DNA of 64,000 bases from CBDFKY01 sp965248995 (GCA_965248995.1 CBDFKY010000006.1:372001-436000); one strand, 5' to 3'. Counted from the first letter of the stretch, positions 37,222 to 46,698 are shown. Notes: generated from the letters alone by a model not told the origin. Translations and numbers: made by a program.

Positions 37222-39375
37222 TTGAAAACCGCCGCCGAACTGACCGACCAGATCCGTGTGTATGACCCGAACGTGGACGCGGAGCGCCTCAACCGTGCCT
37301 ACGATTTCGCGAAAGCCGCGCATGAGGGCCAGATGCGCTCTTCCGGCGAGCCGTATTTTTCGCATCCGGTGGCGATCGCCTCGTTCCTTACCACCATGAA
37401 GCTGGACTCCGATTCCATCATCACGGCGCTGTTGCATGATACCGTGGAGGATACCGACGCGTCGCTGGAGGAGATCGAGCAATTGTTCGGGCACGACGTG
37501 CGGGCGCTGGTGGACGGCGTCACCAAGCTGAACCGGCTGGAGATCAAGTCGGAGAGCGCCAAGCAGGCGGAAAATTTCTGTAAGCTGGTGCTCGCCATGT
37601 CGCACGACATGCGGGTGCTGGTCGTCAAACTGGCCGACCGGCTGCATAACATGCAGACTATTCATTACGTCAAGTCGCTGGAGAAACGGCAGCGCAAGGC
37701 GAAGGAAACGCTGGAAATCTACGTCCCGCTGGCCGAGCGGATCGGCATGCGGCGCATGAAGGAGGAACTTCAGGAGCTTTGCTTCGGGGTGCTTTATCCC
37801 GACGCGCGGGAATCGCTCCTCAACCGCATGGAGTTCCTGCGCGCCGAAGGCATGGAGGAAGTCCATAAGATCGAGGAAAAACTGCGCAATCTGCTGGAAG
37901 AAGCCGGGATGAAACCGCTGGAGGTGAGCGGCAGGCAGAAGCAGCTTTATTCCATCTGGCAGAAGATGCAGAGCAAGAACGTCACGTTCGAGCAGCTCGG
38001 CGACGTGGTGGCGTTCCGTATCCTGGTGGCGGATATTCCCGAATGCTACCAGGCGCTTGGCGTAGTGCATAATAGCTTCCACACCATTCCGGGGCGGTTC
38101 AAGGATTATATCTCCACGCCCAAGGTCAACGGGTATCAGTCCATCCATACGGAAGTGATCGGCCCCGGACAAAGCCGTATCGAAATACAGATCCGCACGC
38201 CTGAAATGCATGAGGTGGCGGAATACGGCGTCGCGGCGCACTGGTCGTATAAACAGGGGGTGGATGCCAGCCATGAAGGCACGCAGTTCCGCTGGATGCG
38301 CGAGCTGCTGGATATTCTGGAGAAATCCGAAGACCCGGAAGAGTTCCTGGAACATACCAAGCTGGAGATGTATCACGACCAGGTGTTCAGCTTCACGCCG
38401 AAAGGGGACATCATCGCCCTGCCCAGAGGCTCCACGCCGGTGGATTTCGCGTTCGCCGTCCATTCGGGCGTGGGGTTCCATTGCGTGGGCGCGAAAGTCA
38501 ACGGCCGCATCGTTCCGCTGAAGACGCCGCTGAAGAACGGCGATCAGGTGGAGGTCATCACCTCCAAATCCCAGACACCGTCGCCTGCATGGGAGCGTTT
38601 CGCGGTCACCGCGAAAGCGCGGGCAGAAATCCGTAAGTTCATCCGCTCGCAGCAGCGCGGCGAATATATCACGCTCGGGCAGGCGGTGCTGGCCAAGACC
38701 TTCAAGAAGGAAGGGAAGGAGTTGAGCGAAAAACTGCTTGAGAAAATCTTGGAGCCGCTGAAACTGAAATCCGTGGAGGATATTTACGCCGCCGTCGGGG
38801 AAGGGGAAATAGGCCGCAATAAAGTATTTGAGCTGGTCACCGGCAATCCCCTTGCGGCGGAGAAGGAAAAGAAAGCGGGGCCCGGATTGCTGCCCAAACT
38901 GCGACGCGGCAGGCAGGCCTCCAATCCCCTGCCGATCAAAGGGTTGCTGCCGGGCATGGCGATCCATTTCGCCGGCTGCTGCCATCCGATTCCCGGCGAC
39001 AAGATCATCGGCATCGTCACCACCGGCAAGGGCATCACCATCCATACGCTGGACTGCGATTCGCTGGAGAATTACAGCGACTCCCCGGAACGCTGGATCG
39101 ACGTGTCCTGGGATGCGGGCGGCGCGGCGAACAGCAGCTACACGGGCCGTATCCGCGTGACGGTAAGCCATGAACAGGGTTCCATCGCCACGCTGACCAC
39201 GGTCATCGCCCAGGAAAGCGGCAATATCAACAACTTCAAGATCATCAACCGCACGGTGGATTTCTTCGAGATACTGGTCGATATCGAAGTACGCAACGAC
39301 GCGCATATGAACGCGATCCTTAATGCGCTGCGTGCCAAAAGCCTGATCCAGACGGTGGAGCGGTTCGCGGGGTGA
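37222..39375 (+). CDS. Bifunctional (p)ppGpp synthetase/hydrolase Rel/SpoT
   Basis: 717 residues, makes and degrades (p)ppGpp. The HD hydrolase site is intact (YFSHPVAIAS and ALLHDTVEDTD). The synthetase domain has DVVAFRILVADIPECYQALG and KDYISTPKVNGYQSIHTEVI. TGS (VFSFTPKGDIIALPRGSTPV), a Zn-finger-like CCHPIPGD block and a C-terminal ACT domain (RIRVTVSHEQGSIATLT) follow. Start: no ATG fits; TTG 37222 has AAGG seven bases upstream, while TTG 37216 is closer to it. Both active sites look functional, as in the single Rel enzyme of Alphaproteobacteria. Confidence 0.95.
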   Translation: MKTAAELTDQIRVYDPNVDAERLNRAYDFAKAAHEGQMRSSGEPYFSHPVAIASFLTTMKLDSDSIITALLHDTVEDTDASLEEIEQLFGHDVRALVDGVTKLNRLEIKSESAKQAENFCKLVLAMSHDMRVLVVKLADRLHNMQTIHYVKSLEKRQRKAKETLEIYVPLAERIGMRRMKEELQELCFGVLYPDARESLLNRMEFLRAEGMEEVHKIEEKLRNLLEEAGMKPLEVSGRQKQLYSIWQKMQSKNVTFEQLGDVVAFRILVADIPECYQALGVVHNSFHTIPGRFKDYISTPKVNGYQSIHTEVIGPGQSRIEIQIRTPEMHEVAEYGVAAHWSYKQGVDASHEGTQFRWMRELLDILEKSEDPEEFLEHTKLEMYHDQVFSFTPKGDIIALPRGSTPVDFAFAVHSGVGFHCVGAKVNGRIVPLKTPLKNGDQVEVITSKSQTPSPAWERFAVTAKARAEIRKFIRSQQRGEYITLGQAVLAKTFKKEGKELSEKLLEKILEPLKLKSVEDIYAAVGEGEIGRNKVFELVTGNPLAAEKEKKAGPGLLPKLRRGRQASNPLPIKGLLPGMAIHFAGCCHPIPGDKIIGIVTTGKGITIHTLDCDSLENYSDSPERWIDVSWDAGGAANSSYTGRIRVTVSHEQGSIATLTTVIAQESGNINNFKIINRTVDFFEILVDIEVRNDAHMNAILNALRAKSLIQTVERFAG

Positions 39376-39442
39376 GGGGGGTAGTGAAAAGGCGTTGTGA
39401 CGTGCGCCTTTCGATGCTATGACGGATCGGAAGATGTCAGAC

Positions 39443-39483
39443 GCCGCTTTAGCTCAGTTGGTAGAGCACGTCATTCGTAATGA
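39443..39483 (+). pseudogene. 5' half of a split tRNA-Thr(CGU)
   Basis: GCCGCTTTAGCTCAGTTGG begins a tRNA: acceptor strand, D-arm and anticodon arm CGTCA-TTCGTAA-TGA with anticodon CGT. After TGA the sequence departs from any tRNA. The missing part is found at 40959-41006; joined at the 13-base repeat TCATTCGTAATGA they give one complete cloverleaf with acceptor GCCGCTT/AAGCGGC. Confidence 0.8.
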
Positions 39484-39621
39484 GGTGGGCGGCTTTGCTA
39501 CCGGCGGCAAAACGTGCCGGAGAGTCAGGCGCTTGAGTCCTGGAGAAGAAGCTGCTACAAGCGCCGTATCAGCGCTGTGTCAGCGACAGGCTTGAAAGAG
39601 CTTGGTATTGTTTGGTAACGG

Positions 39622-39697
39622 GCCGTCTTAGCTCAGCTGGTAGAGCACCGCATTCGTAATGCGGGGGTCGGGTGTTCGAGTCACCTAGACGGCACCA
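39622..39697 (+). tRNA. tRNA-Thr(CGU), complete
   Basis: 76 bases including an encoded CCA. Acceptor GCCGTCT/AGACGGC, D-arm GCTCAGCTGGTAGAGC, anticodon arm CCGCA-TTCGTAA-TGCGG with anticodon CGT, and T-arm GGGTGTTCGAGTCACCT. It lies inside the segment that interrupts another tRNA-Thr(CGU), so it is probably the functional copy. It differs from the split gene in the acceptor, anticodon and T stems, so it is not a simple duplication. Confidence 0.95.
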
Positions 39698-39817
39698 TTT
39701 CTTTAATATTTAGAAGGTTATTATCGCAGATTTCACTTATGTCAGCAAAATTGATCTAATTCGTATTTGTATGGGTGCCGTGTCAGCAATAGGTTTGCAA
39801 AATGTGAGCGATTGTTT

Positions 39818-40855
39818 CTAGGGCGCAAGGAAAGGTGGACTGTAGTAATCAGAACCGTTCACGAGCCCGTCGTGAAATTTATTATGATTATGAGGCTCTC
39901 CAAGTGATATGGAACTCGCCTCATTCAAACGGAGGATATGCTCAGGCGAAAGAGTCATGGCCAGAGCCGATACAATATCCTCGACTTGTTCGGCTGCGCT
40001 CGCGCCAATGATAGGAATAAGAGCAGTCATTGAAGAGCGGGCCTTATCCAAAAGCCATGCGTAGGAAATTCGCGCTGGCGATTGACCAAGCTCTTTTGCA
40101 ACTAATCGCACTTCATTCAATACCTGTATGTCATGGGCGTTTGGCCTGCCGGTTCCCGTCCAGTGATCGAGATGAGACTGGGGCGGCTTTCCTGCCGGAT
40201 CATCATTACGCGCTAAAAACCCGCCGCCAAGGGGCGACCAAATACTAACGCCAATGCCTAATGATTCCGCCATAGGCAGAAGATCGCGTTCAGCTGTCCG
40301 CTCGGAAATTCCGTATTCAATAGAGATAGCGGTGATCGGTGCAAACTCCCCCAACTGGCCGAGTAGGTCGCCTCTTGCAATTCTCCAAGCTGGAAAGTTT
40401 GAAATGCCAGCATAACGAATTTTGCCATTGCGGATCAGATCATCGAGACCCCGCAAAATTTCTTCCATAGGCGTTACGCCATCATGAGCATGAAGGGTAT
40501 ACAAATCAATATAATCCGTTTTCAGGCGGCGCAGGCTTCCCTCAACCGCTATCATCATCGCCTTACGGCTATTGCCTTTAATACTAAATTCTTCGTCGCG
40601 GTTTTGGCCGACCGAGTATTTTGAAGCAATCACAAACTTATCGCGATTTTTACTAATAAACTCACCTATAAGTTCTTCCGAACGGCCACTTTGATAACCC
40701 TCGGCTGTGTCGATGAAGCGACCTCCGGCTTCGTGATAGGCCTCAAATACTTTTTTTGCTGAACTGCCGAGCTTTTTGGCTCCAAAGTTTCCTGTTCCAA
40801 GCGCGAGCTCGGAAACGCGTAAGCCGCTTTTTCTTCCAAAAAGTCTGTATTTCAC
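39818..40855 (-). CDS. Aldo/keto reductase
   Basis: 345 residues, NADPH-dependent (alpha/beta)8 oxidoreductase. The catalytic tetrad is visible: Asp and Tyr in FIDTAEGYQSGRSEELIGE, Lys in VIASKYSVG and His in LYTLHAHDG. IIGASAAEQVED is the cofactor-phosphate site near the C-terminus. Closest in style to plant/bacterial YccK-like AKRs; substrate unknown. I start at GTG 40855, which follows AAGGGGG; an ATG at 40879 adds eight residues. It is the only protein gene of the insertion in tRNA-Thr and has lower G+C than its neighbours, which fits transfer. Confidence 0.9.
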   Translation of the reverse strand: MKYRLFGRKSGLRVSELALGTGNFGAKKLGSSAKKVFEAYHEAGGRFIDTAEGYQSGRSEELIGEFISKNRDKFVIASKYSVGQNRDEEFSIKGNSRKAMMIAVEGSLRRLKTDYIDLYTLHAHDGVTPMEEILRGLDDLIRNGKIRYAGISNFPAWRIARGDLLGQLGEFAPITAISIEYGISERTAERDLLPMAESLGIGVSIWSPLGGGFLARNDDPAGKPPQSHLDHWTGTGRPNAHDIQVLNEVRLVAKELGQSPARISYAWLLDKARSSMTALIPIIGASAAEQVEDIVSALAMTLSPEHILRLNEASSISLGEPHNHNKFHDGLVNGSDYYSPPFLAP

Positions 40856-40958
40856 CGTAACCCCCTTTAAGCCGCGCATTTATGCTGGTAATTCATCATA
40901 TATACGGTTTCAAATATTAGGGAACTATGAATGTATGTTTCCGATATTCTTTGAGCTA

Positions 40959-41006
40959 TCATTCGTAATGACGGGGTCGTAGGTTCGAGTCCTATAAGCG
41001 GCACCA
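40959..41006 (+). pseudogene. 3' half of the split tRNA-Thr(CGU)
   Basis: TCATTCGTAATGACGGGGTC continues through a T-arm (GTAGGTTCGAGTCCTAT) to AAGCGGC, the discriminator A and an encoded CCA. The acceptor strand is complementary to the GCCGCTT at 39443, not to the intact tRNA at 39622. A hairpin with a T-loop at about 41038-41062 follows and may be the old terminator. Beyond it, to 41238, I see no gene. Confidence 0.8.
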
Positions 41007-41238
41007 GAATCGAAATAATTTTTCTTTTTTTGCTTTTTCAGAGGGTATTTTTTTTGACCCTGAATTTATTTTATCCTCTGTTCCGGTGAGGGATGTAGGC
41101 TTCTTTGTAAAAGGGGAAAAATCTGAGAGCATCCATTATTGTGACAGGTGTCGCTTCCTTACAACCAAACGCTTACGTTGAATTTCTCTTCAAGGGATTC
41201 TCCCGAAGATTTACTCACCATTTTACACAGGATATTTT

Positions 41239-41592
41239 ATGTCAACTAATGCAAATCAAAGCGGTGGCAACAACAGCCAACGTGGTGGCACCAGCGAACA
41301 ACATGCGGAAGCAGGACGCCAAAGCCATAAGAATGACGATAAACAAGGTTCTTCAGGTTCCGGTTCTTCCGGTAGCAGTTCCGGTTCATCAGGTTCCGGT
41401 TCTTCGGGCAGTAGCTCTGGTTCCTCCAGTTCTTCAGGCGGCAGCGGCAAACAGGGCGGCAGCAGCGAACAACATGCGGAAGCAGGACGCCAGAGCCATA
41501 AGAATGACGATAAACAGGGTTCTTCAGGCTCTGGTTCTTCCGGTAGCAGCTCCGGTTCTTCCGGTTCAAGCTCTTCAGGCGGAAACCGTTAA
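41239..41592 (+). CDS. KGG-type stress protein with duplicated Gly/Ser-rich repeat
   Basis: 117 residues composed of two near-identical units, each GG[T/S]SEQHAEAGRQSHKNDD followed by a Ser/Gly spacer such as KQGSSGSGSSGSSSGSSG. The GG-x5-A-x2-G-x2-S-x-KN pattern matches the bacterial stress-induced KGG repeat (Con-10-like) seen in proteins such as YciG. The duplication is also clear in the DNA (about 41300-41405 against 41460-41570). Predicted disordered and cytoplasmic. It has its own terminator. An overlapping frame at 41141 is a by-product of the repeat. Confidence 0.75.
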   Translation: MSTNANQSGGNNSQRGGTSEQHAEAGRQSHKNDDKQGSSGSGSSGSSSGSSGSGSSGSSSGSSSSSGGSGKQGGSSEQHAEAGRQSHKNDDKQGSSGSGSSGSSSGSSGSSSSGGNR

Positions 41593-41612
41593 TCCTTGTT
41601 TTAATAAACCAA

Positions 41613-41648
41613 AAAAACCGTGCCATGAAAATGGTGCGGTTTTTTTTA
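41613..41648 (+). terminator. Rho-independent terminator after the KGG gene
   Basis: AAAACCGTGCCAT pairs with ATGGTGCGGTTTT around GAAA, followed by a T-run; it starts about 20 bases after the stop codon at 41590-41592. Confidence 0.85.
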
Positions 41649-41736
41649 AAGAAATTTTCAGATGATTTGAGGCACCGTTTTCGCCGGCCAGAAACCACAA
41701 GACAGAACTCAAAAAAATGAATATAGATCGCATGTG

Positions 41737-42972
41737 ATGATTTCCACACGCCTGCGCCATTTCTATGACCACTGCGCTCTGACGTTCCCCATCCGCCTGG
41801 AGGCCTGGATCGTCGCCGCCTACTGGCTGTTCACCGCTATGCAGTTCGTGGTAGCGTCCGGTTTCGTCTATAGTTTCTGGTTTTACCTGGCCGTCATGGC
41901 GCCGTTTCTTTTGGGGGAATGGCGGAGCGGCGGGTTCTACACCCGGGAAATATGGCGGCATCCGGTCGGGCGTCTGGTGCTCATGCTGCTCGGCTATACG
42001 GTGATCCATGCGTTGTTCCTGACGGAAGGGTGGGTCGGGCTCGGCAATACGCTGTTTCATACGTTCTGTACCGCCGTATTCATGGGGGTGAGCGTTCTGG
42101 CTCTCCGCCTGCCGCAGCCGCTCTTCTCGAAACTGCTGGTCAGCATGATCTATCTGGTGACAATCATGGCGGTGGCGGCGGTCGCCTGGCATGTGGGGTA
42201 TATCGGAACGACGCGGCGGCTGGAGCCGTTCGGCAGGACGCATCACGCGATTCTGGGGGCGAACGTGTTCGCTGTGTTTGCGCTGTCCAGCCTGTATCTG
42301 GCGCATCCAGATACTCCTGAGCGTCGGCGGCTGTTCCTGCCCGCGCTGGTCTGCACGGTGGTGGCGGTGTTGATCGCATTCACGGAAAGCCGGGGGCCCA
42401 TGCTGTCTTTCGCGGGCGCAGGTGTGGTGGCGCTGCTGCTGGTGCGCCAGTATATCCCTTTGCTGGCGCTGCTGATCATGGCGGGGATGGTGGTGCTCGA
42501 CGGGGTGGGATACGCGGCGCATCATCATGCGTACCTGCCGCTGACTCCGCTGTACGAGGCGCTTACCCATCTGCAGCAGCGTCCCTCGCACCGGGGCGGC
42601 ATCTGGGAGATGGCCGTCGGGCTGATCGTGCAGAAACCGCTGCTCGGTTACGGGATGATGGCGCCATTCTCCTACGGTTACGGCGGCGTCAATCCCCATA
42701 ATATTTTCCTCTCCGCTTTTTTCTATACCGGCATCATCGGCGGCGGCCTCCTGCTTGCCATTATCGCAACGGCTCTGACGATGTCGTGGAGGCAGCGGCG
42801 AACACCCGCCGGAGCCTTGACGTTCACCCTGCTGGTCCACGCCGTCTTGGCCTGCATGACCGATCAGGGGCAGTATGTCCATTCGCCCGCGCCGCAATGG
42901 ACGATTTTCTGGTGGCCGGTTGCGCTTGCCATCGCGTTTATTACACCTTATAAGGCAGTACTTAAATCTTAA
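41737..42972 (+). CDS. O-antigen ligase-like (Wzy/WaaL family) membrane protein
   Basis: 411 residues with about ten membrane helices. The Wzy_C signature is present: TESRGPMLSF (conserved Arg), then a periplasmic loop with RPSHRGGIWEMAVGL and PLLGYGMMAPF, and VNPHNIFLSAFFYTGIIGG. Members attach or polymerise polysaccharide chains on a lipid carrier at the outer face of the inner membrane; ligase and polymerase cannot be told apart from sequence. ATG 41737 directly follows a GTG. It stands between the KGG gene and the GNAT gene with the same orientation. Confidence 0.85.
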   Translation: MISTRLRHFYDHCALTFPIRLEAWIVAAYWLFTAMQFVVASGFVYSFWFYLAVMAPFLLGEWRSGGFYTREIWRHPVGRLVLMLLGYTVIHALFLTEGWVGLGNTLFHTFCTAVFMGVSVLALRLPQPLFSKLLVSMIYLVTIMAVAAVAWHVGYIGTTRRLEPFGRTHHAILGANVFAVFALSSLYLAHPDTPERRRLFLPALVCTVVAVLIAFTESRGPMLSFAGAGVVALLLVRQYIPLLALLIMAGMVVLDGVGYAAHHHAYLPLTPLYEALTHLQQRPSHRGGIWEMAVGLIVQKPLLGYGMMAPFSYGYGGVNPHNIFLSAFFYTGIIGGGLLLAIIATALTMSWRQRRTPAGALTFTLLVHAVLACMTDQGQYVHSPAPQWTIFWWPVALAIAFITPYKAVLKS

Positions 42973-42996
42973 ATTACAACCCGAAGAGGATGTAGG

Positions 42997-43625
42997 ATGA
43001 TACAGGAAGCGATTCGATTCACCCGCGCGGACAGTTTCGCATATTCCGGGTTTTCTGGAGCTGCAGACGAAAAACTTGCTCTCGGCCATCCCAAAGTCGG
43101 CGCAGGAAAACGGTTTCGTGACCACACCGTTCACGCAAGCGCAGATTGAGCAAATGATCGCGCAGGAAGATCTGTTCGTCGCCCTGGACGGGGAGGAAGT
43201 GGCGGGATATCTCGTCTGTGCGTCCTGGTCGTTTCTCAGCCAGTACCTGATATTCGCCTATATGACTACGCTGCTGGGGGAGATCACGCAGTTCGGGGAG
43301 AAAATCACCGCCGCCAACTCCTATCAGTACGGGCCCGTCTGCATCGCGGAAGCATGGCGCGGCAAAGGAGTGCTGAAACCGTTTTTCGATTATGCGACAG
43401 ACGCCATGAAAGCCAAATATCCCTACGGCCTGACGTTTCGTCAATACCCGTAACCGGCGCTCCCGCGCGGCGCATGAGCGGAAACTGGGGCTTCAGATGA
43501 TTCAGCCTTTCAGTTTCAGCGGCCAGAATTATGTCATGCTGGGTTTCACGACGGCGAAGGAGATCCCGCTCGGTGCAGGGCAGGCCTCCGTTCAGGCGGT
43601 ACGGGAAGTGCATGAGCCTGCTTGA
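42997..43625 (+). pseudogene. GNAT acetyltransferase gene with two frameshifts
   Basis: AAGAGGATGTAGG precedes ATG 42997. The frame runs MIQEAIRFTRADSFAY, then a single extra T near 43045 shifts it; the middle part reads PGFLELQTKNLLSAIPKSA through GPVCIAEAWRGKGVLKPFF, the acetyl-CoA binding motif of GNAT enzymes. An extra C near 43439 shifts it again, after which NTRNRRSRAAHERKLGLQMI and a plausible C-terminus run to TGA 43623-43625. Removing both bases restores about 208 continuous residues. Either a decayed gene or sequence errors; lpd and the RTX gene next door show the same problem. Confidence 0.75.
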
Positions 43626-43722
43626 AGACATGCGGGCGCGCTGGTATGTGTAATTTCCGGATACCCGGATAGGATATTCGAGTCGGACATAACTAATTTA
43701 ACTTCACACACGGATAGAATAC

Positions 43723-45121
43723 ATGGCAGATAATTACGATGTAGTAATAGTGGGCGGCGGGCCCGGCGGGTATGTGGCGGCGATCCGCAGCGCACAGCTG
43801 GGGATGAAGACGGCCGTGGTGGAACGTGAGCACATGGGCGGTATCTGCCTGAACTGGGGCTGCATTCCCACCAAGGCGCTGCTGCGTTCCTCGGAAATCC
43901 ATCATCTGCTGCATCATCTGGACGCGTACGGGTTCGCGGTGAAGGATATCTCATTTGATTTCAAAAAGATCGTGGCCCGCTCCCGTGCCGTTTCCGGCCA
44001 GCTTACCAAGGGCGTATCCCACCTGATGAAGAAAAACAAGGTCACGGTGATCGACGGTACCGGGAAGTTGAACGGTGCAGGCAAGCTGACGGTAGAAAAA
44101 GACGGTAAAAAAGTGGCGGACGTGACCGCTAAACATATCATTTTAGCGACCGGCGCGCGGGCACGGGTGATTCCGAACCTGGAGCCGGACAGCAAGCTGG
44201 TTTGGACATACAAGGAAGCGATGACGCCGGAAGCGCTGCCGAAATCGCTGCTGGTGGTCGGATCCGGGGCGATCGGTTCGGAGTTCGCGAGCTTTTACCT
44301 GAATATGGGAAGCAAGGTAACGCTGGTGGAGGTGCAGGACCGTATCCTGGCGGTGGAAGATGAGGAAATCTCCAAGTTCGTGCACAAGGCGTTCGAAGGG
44401 CAGGGAATGGCGATCCGCACGGGCACCAATGTCAAAGCCTTCAAGAAAGGGGCGGATAACGTGACCGTGACGCTGGAGAAAGCGGGCAAGGTCGAGGAAG
44501 TGACGGTGGACCGTGTCATCATGGCGGTCGGCATCGTCGGCAACAGCGAAAACCTGGGGCTGGAGGGTACGAAGGTCAAAGTCGAGCGTGGTCAGATCGT
44601 CATCAATGAATGGTGTGAAACGGGGGAGCCGGGGGTCTACGCGATCGGTGACGTGACCGGGGCGCCGTGGCTTGCGCACAAAAGCCAGCCATGAAGGGGT
44701 GCTCTGCGTCGAGCGCATCGCCGGTATCAAAGGGCTGCATCCGCTGAAAAAGGAAAACATTCCGGGCTGTACCTATTGCCGTCCGCAGGTGGCGAGCGTG
44801 GGGCTTACCGAAAAAGCGGCCAAAGAAAAGGGCTATACACTCAAGATCGGCAAGTTTCCGTTCATGGGGAACGGCAAGGCCATCGCGCTCGGGGAACCGG
44901 AGGGGCTGGTCAAGACCATTTTCGATGCCAAGACCGGCGAGCTGCTCGGCGCGCATATGGTCGGCGCGGAAGTGACGGAAATGATTCAGGGGTACGGCAT
45001 CGCCAAGACGCTGGAGACGACGGAGGCCGACCTGATGCATACTATTTTCCCGCATCCAACGCTGTCGGAAATGATGCATGAGTCGGTGCTGGATGCGTAT
45101 GGGAAAGTGATCCATATGTAA
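43723..45121 (+). pseudogene. lpd: Dihydrolipoamide dehydrogenase (E3), frameshifted as read
   Basis: E3 reoxidises dihydrolipoamide of the 2-oxoacid dehydrogenase complexes with FAD and NAD+. The FAD site VVIVGGGPGGYVAAIRSAQ, the redox disulfide GGICLNWGCIPTKALL and the NAD site LVVGSGAIGSEFASFYLNMG are intact. At 44680-44683 a run of four A replaces the expected three (protein context PWLAHK|ASHEGV), which ends the frame after YAIGDVTGAPWLAHKSQP. The remainder, CTYCRPQVASVGLTEKAA to the active-site HPHPTLSEMMHES-type end (here FPHPTLSEMM), continues in the next frame to 45121. An E3 is usually essential, so a sequence error or a second intact copy is likely. Confidence 0.9.
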
Positions 45122-45175
45122 CTGAATAAGATCATTTTTTATGATACGAAAAGTTAAAATCTAAGGAGATTTTCT

Positions 45176-46599
45176 ATGTTGATCAATGGAACGAATGCAC
45201 CGGAAGAAATTTTTGGGACCAGCGAGAGCGATGTTATCAGCGGCTTGGGTGGGAATGATACCATCTATGCAAATGATGGCAATGATACCGTTGATGGCGG
45301 AACAGGCGCAGATAGCATCTTCGGAGGCTCGGGCAATAACCTGTTGCTCGGAGGTTCCGGAAATGACGAAATTCATGTTGGATATGAAGAGCATGCATCA
45401 GCAAGCTATGGTGCAAATACGATAGATGGAGGTGGCGGTCATGACATTATTGCATTTGAAAATGCTGCTTATGTATCAGGGGGTCTAGGCGATGACACTA
45501 TTTATGGCATCGCACATTCGGCAACGATTGATGGAGGTGCCGGTAATGATTCCATGGAGTATCTTGGCGGAGATTCCCTAACCGTTTACGGCGGCACCGG
45601 CAACGATACCATAGGTATGTATGCAGCAGGATATGTTGACGGCGGCGCTGGAAACGATGTGATTCGGTGCGACAATGGTAATGTAACCATTGATGGCGGT
45701 ACCGGAGACGACTTGATTGATGGTACTAATAACGTTGACGGTTATACAAGTTCAGCTAACCCGCTAGTATTAAATGGTGGGGCAGGAAATGATACGCTTT
45801 ACGGAGCGTTTGGGTCAGATACCATTTTGGGCGGCACCGGCAACGATGTAATCGATGGCAATCATTTTCATTATTCTGAAGTGTATGGGGATTCTTTAAG
45901 CGGCGGGGCTGGTAACGATACGATTTATGATGGTGTCGGACAGAACAAGATTTCCGGCGATGACGGGAACGATTTTATTCAGATGATAGATTATGAAGTA
46001 GGATACTCAAAAGGGGATGTCATTGACGGGGGCGCGGGAAATGACACCATCTATGCAGGTTATTTCAGGGATACCATTCAAGGCGGTGCGGGGAACGACG
46101 TCATTTACGGCAATAAGCTGGGTACTTTTGGCGCGTATCTGGATCATGTCGAAGTGGAAGGTGACAGCATCGACGGAGGAGTTGGAAGCGATCTCATTTA
46201 TGGCAGCGAATCCCACGATACTATCTATGGCGGTTATGGTGAAGACACCATCGTGGGCGGCGATGGAAACGATATATTGGTGGGAGGCAGACAGGCCGAT
46301 ACGTTGACGGGTGGAGAAGGTGCCGATGTTTTCACGTTCCTGCATATCAACGACAGTACTGGAATCGCAAACACCATCGATACCATCATCGATTTTGAGC
46401 ATGGTATTGATAAACTCGACCTTTCGGCTTTATTGTATTTTTCCGGTATGGATACGGATGGTGGGAAGACGGAGCAGGAGAACTGCGTCTCTCTTATGAT
46501 GCCGTGTCCGATACTTCATTACTTATCAACGACCAGACCCATTTCACCGTAAAGTTTCTGGGAGAAGTGGTCATTACAAATGATGATCTGGTGATATAA
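45176..46599 (+). pseudogene. RTX calcium-binding repeat protein, frameshifted near its end
   Basis: AAGGAGA precedes the ATG. About 430 residues of glycine/aspartate nonapeptides (for example GGLGGNDTIYANDGNDTVDG, IDGGAGNDTIYAG) make a Ca2+ beta-roll as in type I secreted proteins. Frame is lost around 46450-46475: the annotated frame ends with an unrelated SLMMPCPILHYLSTTRPISP, whereas the -1 frame continues sensibly as GELRLSYDAVSDTSLLINDQ to FLGEVVITNDDLVI and TAA at 46597, the standard RTX C-terminal secretion domain. One missing base explains it. More A+T-rich than its neighbours and unlike the RTX gene at 10153 in spacing. Confidence 0.85.
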
Positions 46600-46698
46600 C
46601 ATATCAAAATGACTCGTACTACGTTCGACATCGTTGCATTGGGAGTGTTACCGCTCTATGGTGCCCCATTCATAACAGTTTACAAAAGGTAGCCTTCC

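Larger units (their letters stand above)
39471..40971. mobile_element. 1.5-kb insertion in the anticodon arm of tRNA-Thr(CGU)
   Basis: Bounded by direct repeats TCATTCGTAATGA at 39471-39483 and 40959-40971, exactly where the host tRNA is cut. Direct repeats inside a tRNA anticodon stem-loop are what tyrosine-recombinase attachment sites look like. The insert carries an intact tRNA-Thr(CGU) at 39622 and an aldo/keto reductase on the other strand. It has no integrase, so it is either a remnant or was moved by a recombinase encoded elsewhere. A weak repeat (GTGTCAGC, then A/G-rich sequence) occurs near 39580 and 39778. Confidence 0.6.

Noticed and set aside
37138..39306. A 722-codon open frame on the strand opposite rel
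   Set aside because: It lies wholly antisense to a gene with all Rel/SpoT motifs; its translation is rich in Arg/His/Gln with no domain, as expected of a GC-rich shadow frame.
39484..40958. Group I or II intron in the tRNA anticodon loop
   Set aside because: Such introns occur in bacterial tRNAs, but this insert holds a complete tRNA and a protein gene, is flanked by a 13-base direct repeat, and I see no intron core.
41575..43134. A 519-codon antisense frame across the O-antigen-ligase-like gene
   Set aside because: Composition (Arg/Gln/His-rich) and position opposite a clear membrane protein mark it as a shadow.
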